Positions 1-8,420 of a DNA stretch of 64,000 bases are shown here, one piece after another. The DNA comes from Photobacterium damselae (GTDB lineage Bacteria > Pseudomonadota > Gammaproteobacteria > Enterobacterales > Vibrionaceae). Below the pieces are notes generated by a model. The model made no database searches. It was not told the DNA's origin and saw only the letters and a list, made by a program, of their open reading frames with translations. Both the position numbers and the translations under genes were made by a program. Positions within the stretch are counted from its first letter, which is position 1, and the number at the start of each line of letters is the position of its first letter. The stretch spans positions 33,964 through 97,963 of the forward strand of contig NZ_PYOG01000014.1 in the NCBI RefSeq assembly GCF_003026815.1, given 5' to 3'.

Positions 1-376
1 TGAAAAACGTTATGTCGCTTTATTAGATGGCCTTGCAGATAGTGACGAAGGTATTATCTCGTTACCTATGCGAGGCGACATTAACGATCGCCCTCGTCAG
101 TTAGTGTGCTTTGAACACGGAAAACCCGCTGAAACTAAATGGCAGGTGATCAGCCGAAAAGATGGTAAAACCAAAGTCTATTACTACCCAAAAACAGGTC
201 GTACCCATCAATTACGAGTTCACTCAGCACACCCAATGGGAATGAACATGCCAATTATTGGTGACGATCTCTACGGCCAAAAATCAAATCGACTCCATCT
301 CCATGCCGAGTACTTATCACTTGAACACCCTATTACTCATGAACCAATGGAATTCCAAGTTGATGCTGAGTTTTAA
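1..376 (+). CDS. RluA-family pseudouridine synthase, 3' part
   Basis: The reading frame is open from the left edge, so only the C-terminal part (about 124 residues) is present. It carries the family signature TGRTHQLRVH followed by the GDDLYG segment and the LHLHAE core strand of RluA-type pseudouridine synthases, which isomerise uridine to pseudouridine in rRNA or tRNA. The catalytic Asp motif (HRLD) lies upstream, outside the window, so substrate specificity (RluA, RluC, TruC or another) cannot be decided. The gene ends in TAA and is followed by a hairpin terminator at about 413-450. Confidence 0.85.
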   Translation, partial: EKRYVALLDGLADSDEGIISLPMRGDINDRPRQLVCFEHGKPAETKWQVISRKDGKTKVYYYPKTGRTHQLRVHSAHPMGMNMPIIGDDLYGQKSNRLHLHAEYLSLEHPITHEPMEFQVDAEF

Positions 377-412
377 ATAGCGGACAACGGATAGTTTTGT
401 AGCTTCTAACTG

Positions 413-450
413 CACCCTTAATGACTTTTACTTTCGTGTCATTAAGGGTG
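413..450 (+). terminator. Hairpin terminator after the pseudouridine synthase gene
   Basis: A perfect 13-bp inverted repeat (413-425 with 438-450) has a 12-nt loop. It is followed by a weak T-containing stretch. Its position, 37 bases after the stop codon, fits a transcription terminator. Confidence 0.6.
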
Positions 451-508
451 TTGTTCTAAATAATTCACCTGAAATCTCGGCCATTATAACAAGTACAACA
501 AATAGCAC

Positions 509-548
509 TTGTTCTATACTTTTAGAACTTGTACTATTTTAAGTACAA
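509..548 (+). promoter_or_regulatory. yefM-yoeB promoter and operator palindromes
   Basis: Two inverted repeats lie just upstream of the antitoxin start: GTTCTA-N6-TAGAAC (511-528) and TTGTAC-N8-GTACAA (529-548). A plausible sigma-70 promoter (TTGTTC at 509-514, 17-nt spacer, TACTAT at 532-537) overlaps both. In known yefM-yoeB operons the YefM-YoeB complex represses by binding TGTACA-type palindromes over the promoter, so these are likely the autoregulatory operators. A further GTACA half site sits at about 493. Confidence 0.6.
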
Positions 549-568
549 CAATGAGAAGGGGATTAATT

Positions 569-829
569 ATGACCGTTTTGAGTTTTTCTGAAGTTCGAGG
601 CAATTTTAAAAAAGTATGCGATCAAGTCGTTGATGATTGCGATGCAGTAGTTATCCATCGACGTGATGCAGATAATGTCGTGCTTATGTCTGAATCTGAG
701 TTTAATAGCTGGAAGGAAACGATGTATCTCATGTCTAATCCTGTGAATGCTGCAAACTTACTTGAATCAATAAAACAAGCTGAATGTGGTAATGTACAGA
801 CACATGAGCTACTAAGCCATGATGATTAA
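569..829 (+). CDS. yefM: Antitoxin YefM (Phd/YefM family)
   Basis: An 86-residue protein whose N-terminus (MTVLSFSEVRGNFKKV) is the DNA-binding Phd/YefM fold, with a central VVIHRRDADNVVLMS strand and an acidic C-terminal tail that would wrap the toxin. The start at 569 is chosen because GAGAAGGGGA lies directly upstream; the longer frame from 509 has no ribosome site and would overlap the promoter. The gene overlaps the toxin gene by 11 bases, the usual translational coupling of these pairs. The antitoxin neutralises YoeB and represses the operon. Confidence 0.9.
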   Translation: MTVLSFSEVRGNFKKVCDQVVDDCDAVVIHRRDADNVVLMSESEFNSWKETMYLMSNPVNAANLLESIKQAECGNVQTHELLSHDD

Positions 830-1079
830 TTTCACGCCTAACGCTTGGGATGATTACTTATACTGGCAATCTCAAGATAAGAAGACTTTAAAACGAATCA
901 ATAAACTGATTGAGAATTGTGTTAGAACGCCGTTCGAAGGAATTGGAAAGCCTGAACCATTGAAAGATAACTTATCAGGCTATTGGTCGCGACGCATTGA
1001 TGATACACATAGATTAGTCTATAAAGCCACTCAAGATACTTTAGTCATTGTTGCTGTTCGGTTTCACTACCAAAAGTAA
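819..1079 (+). CDS. yoeB: Toxin YoeB (RelE/ParE-fold mRNA interferase)
   Basis: An 86-residue Txe/YoeB toxin that would cleave mRNA in the ribosomal A site when free of YefM. The family core (PFEGIGKPEPLK, GYWSRRIDDTHRLVY) is intact, and the catalytic set known from E. coli YoeB falls at the same positions: Glu46, Arg65, His83 and Tyr84, the last two in the terminal FHY motif. The toxin is therefore predicted active. The start at 819 overlaps the end of yefM; the next codon (822) is also ATG, and either could be used. Confidence 0.92.
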   Translation: MMINFTPNAWDDYLYWQSQDKKTLKRINKLIENCVRTPFEGIGKPEPLKDNLSGYWSRRIDDTHRLVYKATQDTLVIVAVRFHYQK

Positions 1080-1136
1080 GTTATAAGCCTTCTTAATCAG
1101 AGTATCTATATTCTTCGCATCTAATTTCGTTTCAAA

Positions 1137-1391
1137 TCATTTTAGCTGGCGTATCTCTGATAAAGTAAACTTGACAGCAAAAAACATTAAAACCAAATAG
1201 TAAATGGTTAATATCAACGTAGGTAGCGCATCTCTATCAAAAACAGAGTGCAACGAAAATAAGCAATATCCGCCAATTAAGCCTGGAATAATCCAAAGTT
1301 TGCGAACATCGTGATACCAATCAGCCAAAGTAAACAGTTTATGAATTACCAACAAAACCAGTGGTAAAGTCACCATTAAAAACCACAACAT
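1137..1391 (-). CDS. Small inner-membrane protein of unknown function
   Basis: An 84-residue hydrophobic protein with three likely membrane segments (roughly residues 2-18, 33-50 and 57-76) and a short charged C-terminus. I do not recognise a family. It lies 11 bases downstream of the AraC-type regulator on the same strand, so the two are probably co-transcribed. Nothing in the sequence gives a function. Confidence 0.6.
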   Translation of the reverse strand: MLWFLMVTLPLVLLVIHKLFTLADWYHDVRKLWIIPGLIGGYCLFSLHSVFDRDALPTLILTIYYLVLMFFAVKFTLSEIRQLK

Positions 1392-1402
1392 GATTCATTT
1401 CC

Positions 1403-2287
1403 TTAAGCGAATACTGTACCTTTCGGTGTTTCATTAAAATGACGTTTATACTCACGACTAAATTGCGATGGACTGGTATAACCCACCATTCTCGCCGCTT
1501 CATTTACTCGTTTTCCTTCAATATGAATAAGCTCTTTCGCTTTGTTTAGTCGAACCTTTTTGATGTACTGTAACGGTGATTCTAACGTCACATTTCGAAA
1601 AGCCGTATGAAAAGCAGAAACACTCATACTTGCCTCTTCGGCTAATTGTTGAACGGTAAGAGGCTCATCAAAAGAGAGATGTACTTTATTTAATGCTTTA
1701 GCAATACGAGCGTAATGGCCTTCACTGTGGGCTAACTCAAACAACAAATGCCCTTCTCGACCAATCAGGGCTCGGTATGCTAACTCTTCAACTAAGGCAT
1801 TTCCTAAAATATCAGTTTCCACCTCATTACATAGCGCATTCATTAATCGAATACAGCAATCATGCATTGCACTATCCATAGCAACAGATTGTAAGCAGCC
1901 ACAAGTTACTGGATTCTCTTTTTGTGGACGAAACCCTTTAGCTTCCAACTGCTGTACAAGACGGTGTAAAAGTTGAGGTGGAATATTTACCGAAATACCC
2001 AACAGTGACTGCTCATTATCAGGAAACGCTTCACACTCCAAAGGCATTGGCATTCCAACAACTAAGTAATCACCTTCGCCATAATGAACTGCTTCATCAC
2101 CAATATGAATATTCTTATGTCCTTGGCCTAAAATAATCAGCCCTGACTGGTAGGTAAAAGGCTGACGCTGGTTACCTTTACTGCTGCGATAAAAATAAAC
2201 TTCTGGAATCGCAGTTTGGTAGATGCCTTCTAAATGATTTAGTTGCTGCTTCTCAACATACAACTCCATCGAGCGTTTTAATTGCAT
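1403..2287 (-). CDS. yqhC: AraC-family transcriptional regulator, YqhC-like
   Basis: A 294-residue regulator with an N-terminal AraC_N-type domain (about 20-170) and a C-terminal double helix-turn-helix (about 195-290), including TVQQLAEEASMSVSAFH and the second helix region VGYTSPSQFSREYKRHF. It is divergent from yqhD with a 159-bp intergenic region, the arrangement of E. coli yqhC-yqhD, where YqhC activates the aldehyde reductase gene in response to reactive aldehydes. The YqhC assignment rests on this context plus domain architecture; the helix-turn-helix call itself is secure. Confidence 0.8.
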   Translation of the reverse strand: MQLKRSMELYVEKQQLNHLEGIYQTAIPEVYFYRSSKGNQRQPFTYQSGLIILGQGHKNIHIGDEAVHYGEGDYLVVGMPMPLECEAFPDNEQSLLGISVNIPPQLLHRLVQQLEAKGFRPQKENPVTCGCLQSVAMDSAMHDCCIRLMNALCNEVETDILGNALVEELAYRALIGREGHLLFELAHSEGHYARIAKALNKVHLSFDEPLTVQQLAEEASMSVSAFHTAFRNVTLESPLQYIKKVRLNKAKELIHIEGKRVNEAARMVGYTSPSQFSREYKRHFNETPKGTVFA

Positions 2288-2446
2288 ATTCCATCCCCTT
2301 ACTTTTGTTTACTGCTTATCAAAATGCACCAATTAAGAGAAATAGGCAATAAATAAACAGAAATCTGCCTATTCTATACCAGCTTTCAAGACTATTATGC
2401 ATCTATCACAACGAAAATCATCCATCTAAGGAAGCAAGAGGTCGAT

Positions 2447-3595
2447 ATGCAATTTACTTATGTAAACCCTACTCTAATTCATTTTGGTCAAGGTCAAATC
2501 GCAGCAATCACTAACGATATTCCAACAACAAGCAAAGTTTTAGTGATTTATGGTGGCGGTTCTATTAAGAAAAATGGCGTTTATGATCAAGTTGTTAAAG
2601 CGCTCGAAAATCACACATGGCTTGAGTTTTCTGGTGTTGAACCAAACCCAACCAAAGAAACACTAGATAAAGCCGTTGCTATTGTGAAAGAACAAGGTGT
2701 GGATTACATCCTTGCTGTTGGTGGCGGATCCGTTATTGATGGCTCTAAGTATGTTGCAGCTGCAGCGAAATACGATGGTGATGGCTGGGATATTTTAATT
2801 GGTAAGCATACCATTGAATCAGCAACCCCAATTGGCGCGATCCTAACACTACCTGCAACGGGTTCTGAATCTAATATGGGTGCGGTAATTACTAAAGCAG
2901 AAACACAAGATAAGCTGGCCTTCTTACACCCAGCGGTTCAGCCAAAGTTTGCAGTAATGGACCCAGATGTAATGAAAACACTGCCAGAGCGCCAGCTTAT
3001 TAACGGTATCGTGGATGCTTGGGTTCATACTTGTGAGCAATACCTAACTAAGCCAACACACGCTATGGTACAAGACGGCTATGCAGAAGTGCTTCTTCGT
3101 AACCTGAAAACATTAGGCGATCACTATGCAGAACGTGATAACGATGAATGGCGTGCAAACCTAATGTGGACAGCAAACCAAGCGCTAAATGGTCTAATTG
3201 GTAGTGGTGTTCCGCAAGACTGGTCAACCCATATGATCGGCCATGAATTGACTGCGTTATGGCATGTTGATCACGCTCGATCTCTTGCTATTGTTCAACC
3301 ATCGCTGCTTCGCAATCAGATTGAATATAAGCGCGCTAAGCTAGAGCAAATGGGTCGAAATGTATTTGGTCTTGAAGCAACCTCCGATCTTGCAGAGCGC
3401 ACAATCGATGCAATTGAAGCCTTCTACCATCAGTTAGGTGTTGCAACTCAATTAACTGAGTACACAGGTGATAAAGAGTCGGCAGTTAGTGCTGTTATCG
3501 ACCAACTAGGTAAGCATGGAATGACAGCTCTAAGTGAAAACCAATCCATCACTCTAGAGCGTAGTCGTGAAATTTTAGAAAATGCAATTGCTTAA
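2447..3595 (+). CDS. yqhD: NADPH-dependent aldehyde reductase YqhD (iron-type alcohol dehydrogenase fold)
   Basis: A 382-residue group III alcohol dehydrogenase matching E. coli YqhD along its length. It reduces a broad range of aldehydes with NADPH and acts in detoxification of lipid-peroxidation and glycating aldehydes. Visible motifs are GGGSVIDGSK (about 92-101, cofactor binding), LPATGSESN, and the metal-site segments VDAWVH (Asp190, His194), GHELTA (His266) and DHARS (His276). AAGGAAG lies ahead of the ATG. A strong terminator follows. Divergence from the AraC gene suggests induction by aldehydes. Confidence 0.93.
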   Translation: MQFTYVNPTLIHFGQGQIAAITNDIPTTSKVLVIYGGGSIKKNGVYDQVVKALENHTWLEFSGVEPNPTKETLDKAVAIVKEQGVDYILAVGGGSVIDGSKYVAAAAKYDGDGWDILIGKHTIESATPIGAILTLPATGSESNMGAVITKAETQDKLAFLHPAVQPKFAVMDPDVMKTLPERQLINGIVDAWVHTCEQYLTKPTHAMVQDGYAEVLLRNLKTLGDHYAERDNDEWRANLMWTANQALNGLIGSGVPQDWSTHMIGHELTALWHVDHARSLAIVQPSLLRNQIEYKRAKLEQMGRNVFGLEATSDLAERTIDAIEAFYHQLGVATQLTEYTGDKESAVSAVIDQLGKHGMTALSENQSITLERSREILENAIA

Positions 3596-3623
3596 AGGGT
3601 AGGTTTTCGCCCAGCGCAATAGT

Positions 3624-3654
3624 AAACGGCAGATCTAGGATCTGCCGTTTTTTT
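3624..3654 (+). terminator. Rho-independent terminator of yqhD
   Basis: A perfect 12-bp stem (3624-3635 with 3639-3650) has a 3-nt loop and is followed by seven T residues. It starts 29 bases after the yqhD stop codon. Confidence 0.85.
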
Positions 3655-3779
3655 GTTCACAACCAACTCGGTATGCTTATCTAGTCACAAATAATAAACA
3701 CTGAGCACTAAAACTACTTGCATTTAATTCAGGCATCTAATATATCAGACACTTATCGTGAAGATGTATAATATTACAC

Positions 3780-4616
3780 ATGAATACTGAATTAATCCAA
3801 AAAGAAATACTGCGTAGAAAAAATCTATTTCAGAAAATTAGTTATGGTGATATCGCAACTAATGTCACACCAAACAAGTTAAGAGAATTACAGCTATATG
3901 GTGGAGCTGCTGGTATTTGGGTTCATTCAACTGTAACTAAAAAGATTATAAACAACGAGTTCGGTATTGCTGTTAGTATCTTACATACAGGTAAAGACTA
4001 TGCAGATGATTTTTCGGACTGTGGTATTTTATACGATTTTCCAGCAACTAATCGTCGAGGATCACATGATAATAATGAAATTCAGGCGTTAAGAAATTGC
4101 TACACAGCACAGATACCATTATTCGTAATTACTAAAACCAAGAAGAAATTACGTAATGTACATATTGGTCTAATTAAAGATTTTAATGAAGAAAAACGAA
4201 AAACATACATTGAATTCGTTACTAACGATACATTCATCCATAATGCAGATATAAATAAAATTGATTATGAACAAGCTGATTATTTTACTAATTTTGAGCA
4301 ATCAGTTATTAAGTCTTTACAAGATAATCCTAAAAAACGCCGACAGCGAATCGAAAAAGCAAATAAAAAACCTCAACTAATTTCTCGTGTTGTAAAAGAC
4401 TATCAACGAAACCCTGATATTGTTGCAGAAGCTTTAATTAGAGCAGCAGGTATTTGTGAAGCATGTGGATGTCAGGCTCCATTTAATAAAAAATCAAATG
4501 GTGAACCATATCTAGAAGTGCATCATTTAATTCCACTATCTAAAGGTGGTGAAGATAGTTTAGATAATGTTCAAAGCTTATGTCCAAATTGCCATCGAAA
4601 ACTGCATTTCGGTTAA
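3780..4616 (+). CDS. HNH endonuclease with N-terminal PUA/SRA-like domain, possible modification-dependent nuclease
   Basis: A 278-residue protein. The C-terminal quarter is a complete HNH domain: CEACG, then LEVHHLIPLSKGGEDSLDN, then CPNCHRKLH, i.e. two zinc-binding Cys pairs around the catalytic His. The first 150 residues (ILYDFPATNRRGSHDNNEIQ region) resemble the substrate-recognition part of ScoMcrA/SRA-type HNH enzymes that cut modified DNA; this part is inferred from pattern only. The gene has its own terminator, no methyltransferase partner, a weak ribosome site and more AT-rich sequence than its neighbours, all suggesting acquisition. A role in defence is inference. Confidence 0.75.
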   Translation: MNTELIQKEILRRKNLFQKISYGDIATNVTPNKLRELQLYGGAAGIWVHSTVTKKIINNEFGIAVSILHTGKDYADDFSDCGILYDFPATNRRGSHDNNEIQALRNCYTAQIPLFVITKTKKKLRNVHIGLIKDFNEEKRKTYIEFVTNDTFIHNADINKIDYEQADYFTNFEQSVIKSLQDNPKKRRQRIEKANKKPQLISRVVKDYQRNPDIVAEALIRAAGICEACGCQAPFNKKSNGEPYLEVHHLIPLSKGGEDSLDNVQSLCPNCHRKLHFG

Positions 4617-4622
4617 ATATTC

Positions 4623-4656
4623 AATCAGCTCAATACTCATCTATATTGAGCTGATT
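4623..4656. terminator. Bidirectional hairpin between convergent genes
   Basis: A perfect 13-bp inverted repeat (4623-4635 with 4644-4656) has an 8-nt loop. It sits between the stop codons of the HNH gene and the LysR gene, so it could end both transcripts. The T-tracts are weak. Confidence 0.6.
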
Positions 4657-4677
4657 ACTTCAAAATAATACAAAACC

Positions 4678-5580
4678 CTAACCAAAAAACTCCCCACATC
4701 CATCTATCTTCTGCTTTAAAAAATCGACAAAGCAGCGGACTTTCAATGGTACATATCGGTTTTGTAGATATACCGCATTAAATGGCAGTTTTTGACCTTC
4801 ATAATCCACCAGCAATGGTATTAACTCCCCCGATTCAACATAACGGCTTACCATCCATTTAGGTAGATGAGTAATACCGAGTCCAGCAAGTGCAGCATCC
4901 AGTAACACATCACCATTATCACAACGGAATGAACCATGGACAGAGATTAAATGCTCTTGTTGTTTACAGCTGAAAGACCATGTATTCACCGAATGTAGAC
5001 GCGAATAGACTAAACAATTATGGTCTAGCAGATCTTCAGGCTTATTTGGCGTTCCGTTTTTAGCAAGGTAATCGGGAGATGCAAAAAGCATCAGAACATT
5101 ATCAAACAGATGACGAGCAATCAGGGTAGAATCTTCGAGATTACGGGCTCGAATCGCCACATCCACACCCGAACTTATCAAATCAACATGTTGATCACTG
5201 GCAAGTAAGTCAATTGAGATCTCAGGATATAAAGAATTAAACTCCGATAATAACGAAGCTAAAACTAAGCGGCTAAATGCGATCGGCGCAGAGATCCTTA
5301 GCACCCCTTTCGGTACAGCAACATCTTCTCTTGCGCTAGCCTCAGCTTCGTCTATTTCACCGAGAATCGCCACACACTTATTAAAGTACTCTGTACCCGA
5401 TGGAGTAAGCGCCAGTTCGCGACTATTACGAGTCAGCAACTTTACTCCGATCTCTTTTTCAAGAGCAGCCACTTTTTTGCTGATTGCTGTTTGAGAAGTA
5501 TTTAACTCTCGCCCCGTTGCTGAAAAACTTCCTGTTTGCACCACACGGACAAACGCTCGCATTGCCCCTAATTTGTCCAT
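4678..5580 (-). CDS. LysR-family transcriptional regulator
   Basis: A 300-residue LysR regulator with an N-terminal winged helix (MRAFVRVVQTGSFSATGREL, then TSQTAISKKVAALEKEIGV) and a periplasmic-binding-protein-like effector domain (about 90-295). It belongs to the large DsdC/AaeR-like subgroup with the RISAPIAFSRLVL start of the effector domain. It is divergent from the peroxiredoxin/old yellow enzyme operon and probably controls it, perhaps in response to electrophiles or oxidants; the ligand is not readable from sequence. Confidence 0.88.
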   Translation of the reverse strand: MDKLGAMRAFVRVVQTGSFSATGRELNTSQTAISKKVAALEKEIGVKLLTRNSRELALTPSGTEYFNKCVAILGEIDEAEASAREDVAVPKGVLRISAPIAFSRLVLASLLSEFNSLYPEISIDLLASDQHVDLISSGVDVAIRARNLEDSTLIARHLFDNVLMLFASPDYLAKNGTPNKPEDLLDHNCLVYSRLHSVNTWSFSCKQQEHLISVHGSFRCDNGDVLLDAALAGLGITHLPKWMVSRYVESGELIPLLVDYEGQKLPFNAVYLQNRYVPLKVRCFVDFLKQKIDGCGEFFG

Positions 5581-5691
5581 GTCCCACTCTCTCTTTATAT
5601 AAACAGGGTTAATGAGCTGTCATCAACTCGATGTAGTATCCATAATATCAGAGCCATTCCAAAAAGTTATAGCTGGTAGTCATTTTACCTT

Positions 5692-5703
5692 AGTTCTAGA
5701 ACT
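5692..5703. promoter_or_regulatory. Candidate operator palindrome AGTTCTAGAACT
   Basis: A perfect 12-bp palindrome lies in the 172-bp gap between the divergent LysR and peroxiredoxin genes, about 50 bases upstream of the latter. Its position suits a LysR-type or other operator. No experimental support can be claimed. Confidence 0.35.
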
Positions 5704-5752
5704 TATGGTTTTACACTATGATTCTTTCAAGCCAAATACTTAAGGAATAATA

Positions 5753-6298
5753 ATGATGACTACACACAAACTTACCGCTGGCGCTCAATTTCCAACCATG
5801 ACAGTGACAACATTAGACGGCCAACATGTAGAACTTAGCCAACCTCAAGGCAATCATGATTGGAAAATGGTTGTCGTATATCGCGGCAAGCATTGCCCTT
5901 TATGTACTCGCTATCTTAATCAGTTAGAAACACTAAAAGACCAATTTAGCAAAGTCGGTGTTGATATTATTGCTGTATCAGCTGACAGCAAAGAGCAGGC
6001 ACTCACTCATAAAGAACAACTTAATGTGACCTTCCCTATTGCTTACGGTCTAACGGTATCGCAAATGGAACAGCTTGGACTTTATATCTCTGAGCCTCGT
6101 TCAGAAAAAGAGACCGATCATCTATTTGCAGAACCGGGACTCTTTGTAATCAATGATAAAGGTCAATTGCAAATCGTTGATATCTCAAATGGCCCATTCG
6201 TTCGCCCAGAGCTTGAAGTTTTACTCTCTGGTATCGGCTTTATTCGTGATCCGAACAACCATTACCCAATTCGTGGTATGTATCAAGGCGAGGCATAA
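5753..6298 (+). CDS. Peroxiredoxin-like protein (AhpC/TSA family)
   Basis: A 181-residue thioredoxin-fold protein. The motif RGKHCPLCTRYLNQL near residue 50 holds a CxxC pair in the position of the peroxidatic Cys, and the IIAVSADSKEQA segment is the usual AhpC/TSA follow-on. It would reduce peroxides or other oxidants using a thiol partner. The ATG follows AAGGAATAATA; a second in-frame ATG is adjacent. Only 2 bases separate its stop from the old yellow enzyme gene, so the two are an operon. Confidence 0.85.
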   Translation: MMTTHKLTAGAQFPTMTVTTLDGQHVELSQPQGNHDWKMVVVYRGKHCPLCTRYLNQLETLKDQFSKVGVDIIAVSADSKEQALTHKEQLNVTFPIAYGLTVSQMEQLGLYISEPRSEKETDHLFAEPGLFVINDKGQLQIVDISNGPFVRPELEVLLSGIGFIRDPNNHYPIRGMYQGEA

Positions 6299-6300
6299 TC

Positions 6301-7335
6301 ATGAGCTTACAAATGCTAACGCCCATTGAACTAGCACCGAATTTAACGCTAAAAAACCGCATTGTTATGGCACCTATGACGCGTTCTATGGCCGATGATG
6401 ATCTCAATCCAACAATAGCTATGGCTGAATATTACGCTAAGCGCGCAGAAACAGGGTTAATCGTCACTGAGGCAACCATTGTTTCACCATTAGGACAAGG
6501 CTACCCAAATACACCGGGACTTTATAACGAATCACAAATACAACATTGGCAGGAAGTAACAGATCGTGTGCATCAACAAGGTGGTAAGATCTTCGTCCAA
6601 TTATGGCACTGTGGGCGTATCGCTCACTCTATCTACCTAAATGGTGAAAAGCCAATAGCACCATCGGCGGTTTCATTTGAAGGTCGTGTTCCTCGTACTG
6701 ATGGTTTGCAGTATGAAGAACCTCGTGCCATGACGGATATGGAGATCGAACGCGTTATTCAAGAATTTGCGCAAGCTGCTGCCAATGCAAAACTTGCAGG
6801 CTTTGATGGTGTAGAAATTCATGGCGCTAATGGTTATCTAATCGATCAATTTTTACATTGGGAGACAAACCAGCGAACCGATCAATGGGGCGGGACTCCT
6901 GAAAATATGGGACGTTTTCTTTTTAGAGTGATTGAAGCGGTGCAAAAGGAAATAGATCACGTTGGATTGCGTCTATCTCCTGTTGGTTATCTTCATATGG
7001 CTCTGAATGAAAAAGATCGAGAAGTTTCAGATTATGTTCTAAAGAAACTGAACGACTACGATCTGGTTTATCTGCACAATGGGGCGTTTGATGATGTGAA
7101 ATACGACTATATTGATGGAACGGTTACACAATATATGCGTCGTCACTATCAAGGCAAAGTGGTTGGCAATGGCAGTTATACTCCAGACATTGCAGAACAA
7201 GTACTAGAACAAAAAGACGCAGATCTGGTTGCAATAGGTCGTCCCCTAATTGCCAATCCAGATTATGTCGCGAAGCTGAAAAACCATCAGCCAATCACTG
7301 AATATAATGCCGAAATGCTCAATACATTAGAGTAA
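6301..7335 (+). CDS. Old yellow enzyme / alkene reductase (NemA-like)
   Basis: A 344-residue FMN-dependent TIM-barrel ene-reductase. Diagnostic stretches are NRIVMAPMTRSMAD near the N-terminus, FVQLWHCGRIAH, the substrate-binding EIHGANGYLIDQFLH, and AIGRPLIANPDYV near the C-terminus. Such enzymes reduce activated C=C bonds of quinones, N-ethylmaleimide and nitro compounds with NAD(P)H. It is the second gene of an operon with the peroxiredoxin, so the pair looks like an electrophile or oxidant defence unit under the divergent LysR regulator. A strong bidirectional terminator follows. Confidence 0.9.
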   Translation: MSLQMLTPIELAPNLTLKNRIVMAPMTRSMADDDLNPTIAMAEYYAKRAETGLIVTEATIVSPLGQGYPNTPGLYNESQIQHWQEVTDRVHQQGGKIFVQLWHCGRIAHSIYLNGEKPIAPSAVSFEGRVPRTDGLQYEEPRAMTDMEIERVIQEFAQAAANAKLAGFDGVEIHGANGYLIDQFLHWETNQRTDQWGGTPENMGRFLFRVIEAVQKEIDHVGLRLSPVGYLHMALNEKDREVSDYVLKKLNDYDLVYLHNGAFDDVKYDYIDGTVTQYMRRHYQGKVVGNGSYTPDIAEQVLEQKDADLVAIGRPLIANPDYVAKLKNHQPITEYNAEMLNTLE

Positions 7336-7350
7336 AACCCATCGATAAAA

Positions 7351-7398
7351 AACAGCCTCTTAACAGATGATAATCGCTTAGTTAAGAGGCTGTTTTTC
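7351..7398. terminator. Bidirectional terminator between the ene-reductase gene and hypE
   Basis: A perfect 14-bp stem (7351-7364 with 7381-7394) is flanked by an A-run on the left and a T-run on the right. It can act for both convergent operons. Confidence 0.85.
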
Positions 7399-7417
7399 TT
7401 GATTGCTAATAACTTAA

Positions 7418-8410
7418 CTAGCAGATACGAGGTAAAAGCTCACCTGCTGGGAAATCTAAATAACGACGGCTTCCCCAAGGGCTGTTTAATACCACTCGAT
7501 GTTGCTCCGATCGACAAGCCGTACCCACAATCGCCGCTTGCGGATTAAACTGCTGTAGAACATCCAAAGCGCGCTCAGCATCTTGATGAGGAACCGCTAA
7601 AATAAATGTTCCTTCATTGGCTAAATCATAAGGTTCGAAACCAAATAATTCGCAAATGCCACGCACACTATCATTAACAGGAATTTGCTGCTCATCTAGC
7701 GTAATTTGCACTTCTGATGTTTGGCACCATTCGTTAAATACTGCGGCAATACCCCCTCGGGTTGCATCTCGAAGGCTATGAATCTTGATACCTTGATCAA
7801 GCAATGCTTTTACGGTTGGCCATAGAGTCGCACAATCACTTGCAATCGGAGATGCCAGCTTTAGTGACTCTCGTGCCGTTAAAACACACGCACCATGACA
7901 ACCAACATCACGAGACACTAATAGCGTATCCCCCTCAGCTACATTATGAGATGAAATTCCTCGTTGACGGATATGACCAACTCCTGTTGTATTAATATAA
8001 ACACCATCGGCCGATCCTTTAGGCACGACTTTGGTATCACCACAAACGATTTTTGCCCCAGATACCTTCAGTTCATCAGCCATGCTCTTAACAATCACTT
8101 CTAAGTCATCAAGCGAGAAGCCCTCTTCAATAATAAAGCTTGAAGTGAGATATTGAGGCTCAGCGCCCATCATAGCCAAATCGTTTACGGTGCCAGCAAT
8201 GGCTAGTTTACCGATATTACCGCCTTCAAAAAACAGAGGCGATACGGTGAAACTGTCGGTAGTCATCGCGATAGGACCAGAGCATTCTAAAACAGCGGCA
8301 TCTTCATTGCGCAGCAAAATCTCATTACCCAAATAACGAAAGAACAACTGATTGATCAGTTTATTCATTTCGACACCGCCACCACCATGACTTAATTGAA
8401 CCTGTTTCAT
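7418..8410 (-). CDS. hypE: Hydrogenase maturation protein HypE
   Basis: A 330-residue PurM/AIR-synthase-fold protein that dehydrates the carbamoyl group delivered by HypF to a thiocyanate, supplying CN ligands for the [NiFe] centre. The N-terminal QLSHGGGGVEMNKLI and the AVLECSGPIAMTTDSF ATP-binding region are typical. The protein ends in PRIC, placing the essential acceptor Cys at the extreme C-terminus, so it appears functional. It is the last gene of the hyp operon, 10 bases after hypD. Confidence 0.96.
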   Translation of the reverse strand: MKQVQLSHGGGGVEMNKLINQLFFRYLGNEILLRNEDAAVLECSGPIAMTTDSFTVSPLFFEGGNIGKLAIAGTVNDLAMMGAEPQYLTSSFIIEEGFSLDDLEVIVKSMADELKVSGAKIVCGDTKVVPKGSADGVYINTTGVGHIRQRGISSHNVAEGDTLLVSRDVGCHGACVLTARESLKLASPIASDCATLWPTVKALLDQGIKIHSLRDATRGGIAAVFNEWCQTSEVQITLDEQQIPVNDSVRGICELFGFEPYDLANEGTFILAVPHQDAERALDVLQQFNPQAAIVGTACRSEQHRVVLNSPWGSRRYLDFPAGELLPRIC

Positions 8411-8420
8411 GAATTAATTC

